Translations under genes and position numbers: made by a program
Shown here: in pieces, positions 58,701 through 64,000 of the stretch
How the letters are laid out: each line of letters begins with the position of its first letter
Position numbering within the stretch: position 1 is the stretch's first letter
The notes under the pieces: generated by a model
What the model was told of the DNA's origin: nothing
The model's database searches: none
The model's input: the letters and a program-made list of their open reading frames with translations, nothing else
From: Ptychodera flava
Taxonomy: Eukaryota; Hemichordata; Enteropneusta; Ptychoderidae
Direction: 5' to 3'
Length of the DNA: 64,000 nucleotides
Assembly (NCBI RefSeq): GCF_041260155.1
Contig: NC_091942.1
Coordinates: 2,366,501 to 2,430,500 of the forward strand

Positions 58701-61700
58701 GAAGGTTTCTAGATCACTAAAACTCTTTAAGTTTACTCACTTCATTGCAGGTTTCTAGATCACTAAAACTCTTTAAGTTTACTCACTTCATTGAAGGTTT
58801 CTAGATCACTAAAACTCTTTAAGTTTACTCACTTCATTGCAGGTTTCTAGATCACTAAAACTCTTTAAGTTTACTCACTTCATTGCAGGTTTCTAGATCA
58901 CTAAAACTCTTTAAGTTTACTCACTTCACTGCAGGTTTCTAGATCACTAAAACTCTTTGTTTCTCTAGCTTCATCTTCATTTTTCACTGGTGTCAGGGTT
59001 TTATCCGGTGGAAGCACAAAGCCAGCTTCTTCAAATATTGTATGCAGACTTTTATTATAACCCTGATAAGAAAACACAGCTTTGTATGTGAACAAAATTC
59101 TCACTACCGAACATAGCTTTTGTCTTGTGCCAAGGGGTCAACTGTATGATATTCAAATGCATTGTGGGTAAAAAGTCAACCTCTCACCACAGCCAGAGTT
59201 TGAGATAGTGATCTAATAAATACTTTTAATGTAAATGCAAACATTTTCGTGGCAAAAAGTCCTGTTTGTTTGTGAAACTAGCTCAACTCATACATCTTTT
59301 CAACTTTTAAGGCATTTCTGATATGAAATTCCTGTATGACCTAAAACTTTACTTTGACTTCTGTAATATTGTTTTATCTGTAGAAATCTGCTATGTGAAG
59401 ATTGATTATCCACTGAAGACAACTGGATACTTTGTTACAGCAGCTACCCTGTTAGGATGGCAGTTAGCAGGTATTTACTGTATTTACATTGTCACTCTAC
59501 TGAAAACACTCATTAGTACCTAATTATTTTTGTATCGCTTATAATTTCTATTTTACCTGTTCAGTGATTTCTTCCTCTTGAAGTTCTCCTTCCAGTTTGT
59601 CCCATTTATCTCGCAACTCTTCTGATAATATTGGATAAACTGGCAGGTATAAAAATACTAGATGATCAAGATGATCATGATATAATCTTTACAACTATTT
59701 GTAAATAGAAAATGCCTGTGCCAAGTATTTATCATAAATGGACAGACAAAAAGTCCTTGAAAAAGCAGACTGCTCATGATGGTTTAATCTACACAGAACA
59801 GTTGTATTTGTTCTCTGCATACATGTACTTTTCTAGGTTCAAACTGATTAACAACAATCAAACTGTCACCCTGGGCAAATATTTAAATTGCAAAACAAAT
59901 TTGAGATAAAGCTACACTCATAATTTTGTAATGTTGTTCCATGACCCAAAAACCTCCATTTCTTACCGAGCATTGAATGTGGATGGCATACTAAAGGTGT
60001 CTGGAATGTCATCTCATACTGACAGGTTTGCGGTTCCGATATCTCTGTTAGTTTATTCTCAGTGTTACATTTGAAAAAGACCTGAAATGCATACAATAAG
60101 GAAACATTCAATATGGCAGGATTAACCCTTTGAGCGCCAAAGTCAACTTTTGTGTCAACCATAAAAAATACACCCCAATCCATTTTTTTCAGATTTGTGC
60201 CAAAATTTTGATAAAAAGCTGTAGCTGATGAAATGTGATGTCTATTTGGTCCAAAATTATCAAAAAAACTACATAAAAATTCATAAAAATTGGTAAAATA
60301 TTGAAGATTAAAGTTCGATTGCACACACGAAACCTATTTTTTAGCTTTTCCATTGTTGACACTTGCTTCACATCAAATTTCCCTCTGAGCTATTTCCTGT
60401 AAGCATAACAGACTGACATAAAAAAATTCAATGGATGGCCAGTAAAACCAGTTGATATCTTGAGAAATGGGACTTGATGGGTGGGATGATTTATTTTAAG
60501 TTTTATTTTAAGTTTAAATAAAACGTCTAAAAAACAACTTTTCTTTTCGCCAAAAACTCGATCTCAAAGACTGACCCAGAATCAGTTTGCCAGTCGATTT
60601 CTCAAATTCGCTACCAGAGGGCGTTTAGTGGCGTCATGTGAGTCAAACATAATGTCGCTCAGTGACAGCGAGAACGTTTACACCATATCGCGAAGACTTT
60701 GCCAGAGAACAACGGTATTTTGGCCATGGCCTGATACTGAAGCAGTATACTGATCATTAGATGATCAAAAACCAAACAGCCCTTTCAGGCCACCACATCC
60801 CCCAAAGAGGATCATCTGTTTAATAATGTTAAGATTATCACTGACACTCACAGAAAACTTACTTGTTCATTTGTCCTACACACAGTACATGCAAGCGTTG
60901 TCAAAAATTGGCGCATTCATGTCACACATTTTGCTACTTTTTGCGGTCAGTGTTCTAAACCGCAGCATGCTGTGCTGCGACATTGAAGTGGCGGCGATGC
61001 CAAACGAGCCGAATTTTGCAGGATTGTGGGGCTCTAAACTTATTAAAATTTTCATCACTTTGTGTTTGAAAACATAATGGTCTAAACCACTGAAAATATG
61101 AAAAATACAATTATTATTTCTGTCACAGGAAGGACTGTCTTTTCGTACAATCCACTTGACTGTAAACAAACAACTTGCAGTTCTAAATGCTATAAAACAT
61201 GACTGAGGTCGGATTTTTTCGCCTACATTTCAATTTTACTTTAAAATTATGACTGAATTGTACACGCGATCATCAATGACTCCGATACAAAATGTAATGC
61301 CAGTGTCACAGTTAAAAGTAATAGTCTAAGATAAGGAAAAGGAAAACATGGGACCGGCCTGCTGATAATTTTTTCTCGCCGATGTTTCTGCATGAACCTT
61401 TTGTGCGCGGTCGTTCGATATCATACACGTACACCTCTCCGATCTAGCTGGAGTATTTGCCTGAGGAGGAGCCTTCAAATGGTTTTCATCAGTATTGTGG
61501 TAGTAAAAATTGTTGGAATAGCATCCGGCTTCTGGCGGAATGACTTTTTTGTAATCCAATTGATGCTATGATGCTCGGCGAAACGACAAATGCCGAGTCT
61601 TCAAAGTGCACCGAACACATGCACAGCCGTGAGTATTGACTCAGCTGCCAATATTTTCTCTGGACTGCTTCTTTCTGTGTTGGGGTCTGTTGGGGTCTGT

Positions 61701-63580
61701 GGGCGGGGCTGACACCCAACTACTTTTTCAAGAATTGCGATAATTTTTTGCCTCGCCGACAATTTTTTTATTTATACAAGCATATGTGAGATAGGATAAG
61801 CAAAATGCTATAGTTTTTGAAAATTTGAAAATTATTCTTACATTTCACCTTTAAAGGAATAAGGGAATGAGGATTGCAACCCAGATTATGATCTGTAGAG
61901 TTTAACATGCTGTGAGATATTATTACCGTACCGTTGCTTGTCTGTTTCTTTCCCCACACGCATCACCACTTTTCAATAACATAGCCTTGAATGTGTTGTT
62001 CCCTATCAGCCATTCCTGCCAAATGCTATTCATGAGAAATAAACAAAATGTAGATTTAACATGCTATCATAAACAGAAACTTTAATGCCAAGAGGAGTAT
62101 CAACAACCAATTCTACAAATATTGTCTGTATTGCCTTGTTAGCGTGGTCAGTATCTAAGCAGCAATGCAAGACACAAAAATGTTTTCACAAAATCACTTG
62201 TGCAGAGCTTTGTCTGTTTGACTGATAAACTTCCAGCTACTAAAAGAAAGTGTAATACACCACATGGGGCTACATTGACCATAGATACAAGTACTTCAAT
62301 GGAAACATCAATCAGAGATGAGGACTCATTGGGCCTTTCTACATTCCATAAATATCAACACAACATAATAAGAATGGACAGTGAAATTGATCTAAATGTT
62401 ATCACACTTGTGTAATTGGTTTGTGAAGTTGTTTCAAAACTGGCCTTAGAAGTTACACGGACTTGTTGTAATTGCGGTGAAAATCAAAGAGCTTTTATGG
62501 ACCCCTAATAAACACACACCATGGGAGTACACTTTGCGGTGCACTTCACATATGCAGAATCATATTACATTCCTTACCGCCACCCTGAGTGTCACAGCCA
62601 AGTCAGTGTTTAGTTGTCATTAGACTCTTGTTGTCTTCGCACTGTACGAAGTTCTTTGTGCAAAAGAAATCATGATCCACGGGAAAAGAGGTGTACATAC
62701 GCCAGAAGCAGTACGTGAGAAAGTTCTCGAAATGTACGTGGATGGAAAGTCATTTCGACAGATATCAGTGCATGGTGACCGGCATTGGCAAGTCATCAGT
62801 GTAAGACATGCTGTGTAAGTCATCCTCAGAAATGAAGACGGGCACTATCCGTGTTTGGGAATAGTACGAGAACTCGACTTTGAACATATACTCGGCCATG
62901 GCCACTACTGAAATACAAGTGTGTGTACACTTGTAGGAAACATTTATCCCACACATAGACACTAATCAGTTCCTACCGGCCGACAGGTTTTATTGCTTTA
63001 CTTCAGCAATTACAGCTGAAGCCTGCTGTGAAACAACACTATCATCCGTCTGTTCTTTGCCTCAAGTTAATTACAAGTACTGATACTGCAGCAAGTTTTG
63101 GAACAACTTTACAAACCAATTACACAAGTGTGATAACATTTGGATCAATTTCACTGTCCATTCTTATCTTCACACGACCATAAACTGAAGCAGACATTCG
63201 GAATTCATGAATGCCCAGAGTGGACATTTGACTGATTATCAGCAATTTTTCCCCCTTGATTTTCTGTAGCTTTGATGATATTGTGTTTTACTCCCCGCAG
63301 TTTGTATGACAACTGTCCCTCTACACAATAGAGGGACTGTTTGACAGAGGGACCATGGTATGACTGACAATTTCTGAAGTTTTTAACTTATTGAAGATCC
63401 ATATCAATAAATGGCATAATATTCATTCATAAACAAAAAATCTAGTTCTATCATTTCTCGATTAGATTTCATGAATCTCTGTACAAGTTGGCTTACCCAA
63501 GAATGCCACTGTATGGATTCCACCGTAGACTTTGTTCATGTTGTGTCAAATTATGAAATGGACAAAACATATACTTGTAC
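55749..63580 (-). CDS. GNPTG: N-acetylglucosamine-1-phosphotransferase subunit gamma (7 exons, 5' end outside window)
   Basis: Exons, in transcript order: 63497-63580, 61932-62025, 59967-60081, 59557-59639, 58925-59062, 57114-57186, 55749-55855 (TGA at 55749). All join in phase. The product is the Golgi subunit that helps GNPTAB add GlcNAc-1-phosphate to lysosomal enzymes for the mannose-6-phosphate tag. Diagnostic segments are [52 protein letters not shown] and HPHSMLVYP (mannose-6-phosphate receptor homology domain). They are followed by [13 protein letters not shown] and [10 protein letters not shown] (DMAP-interaction-like region) and a short acidic tail ending LYDYR. The signal peptide and the KCFS segment are missing and should lie beyond 64000. 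Intron 57187-58924 is almost wholly a 46-bp tandem repeat. Donor GTACGG at 61931 is weak, but it is the only choice that keeps phase. Confidence 0.93.
57359..58950 (-). repeat. 46-bp tandem repeat (about 35 copies) derived from a GNPTG exon-intron boundary
   Basis: The unit is 46 bp and nearly invariant. Read on the minus strand, each copy has the end of the exon (encoding [11 protein letters not shown]) followed by the donor GAA/GTGAGTAAA. The copy at about 58905-58950 is the real exon end (TGCAGTGAA); the others fill the intron. Two variants, TTGCAGG and TTGAAGG on the plus strand, are interspersed, and a few copies have single-base indels (for example near 58040, 58318 and 58640). Because 46 is not a multiple of three, using a later donor would shift the frame, and the first extension meets a stop after SKLKEF. 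Confidence 0.97.
61489..61719 (-). pseudogene. THAP-like domain fragment inside a GNPTG intron
   Basis: A minus-strand ORF contains [23 protein letters not shown], split here as [12 protein letters not shown] and [10 protein letters not shown]. It resembles the second half of a THAP domain (W, then SRxCSxHF, then an F). No first half with C-x-C lies immediately upstream and no AVPTIF block follows; an alternative frame ([11 protein letters not shown]) hints at a frameshift. It is probably a remnant of a P-element-like transposon or THAP gene, and lies in the intron between exons 61932-62025 and 59967-60081. Confidence 0.35.
62672..62818 (+). other. Possible helix-turn-helix coding fragment
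   Basis: A short plus-strand ORF begins [18 protein letters not shown] and continues [14 protein letters not shown]. The pattern 'xxVxxxYxxGKSxRxIS' resembles the first helix-turn-helix of Tc1-type transposases or paired domains. It ends at a stop shortly after and nothing adjoining extends it. It sits in a GNPTG intron in antisense orientation, so a transposase remnant is the simplest reading. Confidence 0.25.
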
Positions 63581-63918
63581 CTGAAAGACAAAGACATAAT
63601 AAATATCTTCCTGAAATATGTAACTAGATTAATTATCATTGATTAACTTTGAAATCTTTAAGTGACAGTGTAAAATGTCCTACATGTAGCCATCAACTCT
63701 GTAGCTTTGAAATACGTCGGTTTCGAGTTACCATAAGACCATGCGGTAATTCAAGGATTTTAAGCTTTCGCCACTAGGGGCGCTCTTCCTTTGACCGGAA
63801 GTGAGGGCTACTTTCTGGACTTCGGTCTGCGTACATTGCGATAACACACAGACTCCGTATTCCTAACCTAAGTTTAGTCTACTTTCATCTGCTCTGTTGT
63901 CACCGTAAGCGTTTGACT

Positions 63919-64000
63919 ATGCCAAACTTTTACTGCAAAGCCGGCAAACTCGACAAATACCCATGGATGAATAGCATGACCTTCCACCGTTTCCCCGATG
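63919..64000 (+). CDS. THAP-like protein, N-terminal fragment cut by window end
   Basis: An ORF starting MPNFYC and continuing to MTFHRFPD runs off the window. The opening 'MPxxxC' and the 'FHRFP' block are hallmarks of the THAP zinc-coordinating DNA-binding domain, used by THAP proteins and P-element-type transposases. The second Cys of the usual C-x(2-4)-C pair is not visible (CKAGKLDKY), so the domain is atypical or decayed. Upstream is ETS-like CCGGAAGT at about 63796-63803. Without the rest of the domain I cannot tell a host gene from a transposon copy. Confidence 0.4.
   Translation, partial: MPNFYCKAGKLDKYPWMNSMTFHRFPD

Noticed and set aside
57359..58950. CRISPR-like array
   Set aside because: The 46-bp copies are contiguous with no unique spacers, and the context is an animal intron.
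60826..61169. Overlapping ORFs on both strands as a gene
   Set aside because: No family signature and no splice context; the region lies inside a GNPTG intron.

Overview
The window looks like intron-rich, repeat-rich genomic DNA of an invertebrate animal. It has short coding exons with GT-AG introns, LINE and Penelope-like retroelement remains, tRNA-like SINEs, many microsatellites, and animal genes such as GNPTG and GGCT. I cannot name the species. There are no operons, CRISPR arrays or rRNA genes. All four supported multi-exon genes lie on the minus strand.

Layout: (1) 1027-11539 is a complete seven-exon gene, 'paralog A' (455 aa). (2) 11953-30027 is an 18-kb head-to-tail array of 13 units of about 1.25-1.7 kb, each made mostly of a roughly 155-bp subrepeat. 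(3) 30028-35900 holds transposon debris: a 5'-truncated LINE, a nested inverted repeat, and a broken Penelope-like element with a hammerhead ribozyme. (4) 35930-41557 is 'paralog B' (457 aa), a tandem duplicate of A with the same seven exons and the same intron phases. (5) 42100-46500 contains no gene but has a 107-bp satellite with a higher-order repeat. (6) 46504-47230 holds the last two exons of a gamma-glutamylcyclotransferase (GGCT). (7) 47260-55500 is intergenic or intronic repeat sequence, including three X-box-like sites exactly 143 bp apart and a decayed LINE ORF1-like remnant. (8) 55749-63580 holds seven exons of GNPTG, the gamma subunit of GlcNAc-1-phosphotransferase, whose first exons lie beyond the window. 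(9) A THAP-like protein begins on the plus strand at 63919.

Paralogs A and B encode a protein I do not recognise. It has four internal repeats of about 90 residues, a PPxY motif near the N-terminus, and a C-terminus ending in a CaaX box next to another cysteine. This suggests a lipid-anchored protein that could recruit WW-domain partners. The other standout feature is a 46-bp tandem array in GNPTG that repeats an exon-intron boundary about 35 times, so it copies a strong splice donor about 34 times inside one intron.

Exon boundaries were derived by hand from splice-site and reading-phase agreement. Summed exon lengths of A (1368 nt) and B (1374 nt) are both multiples of three. Family names other than GNPTG, GGCT, LINE, Penelope and THAP are left open.
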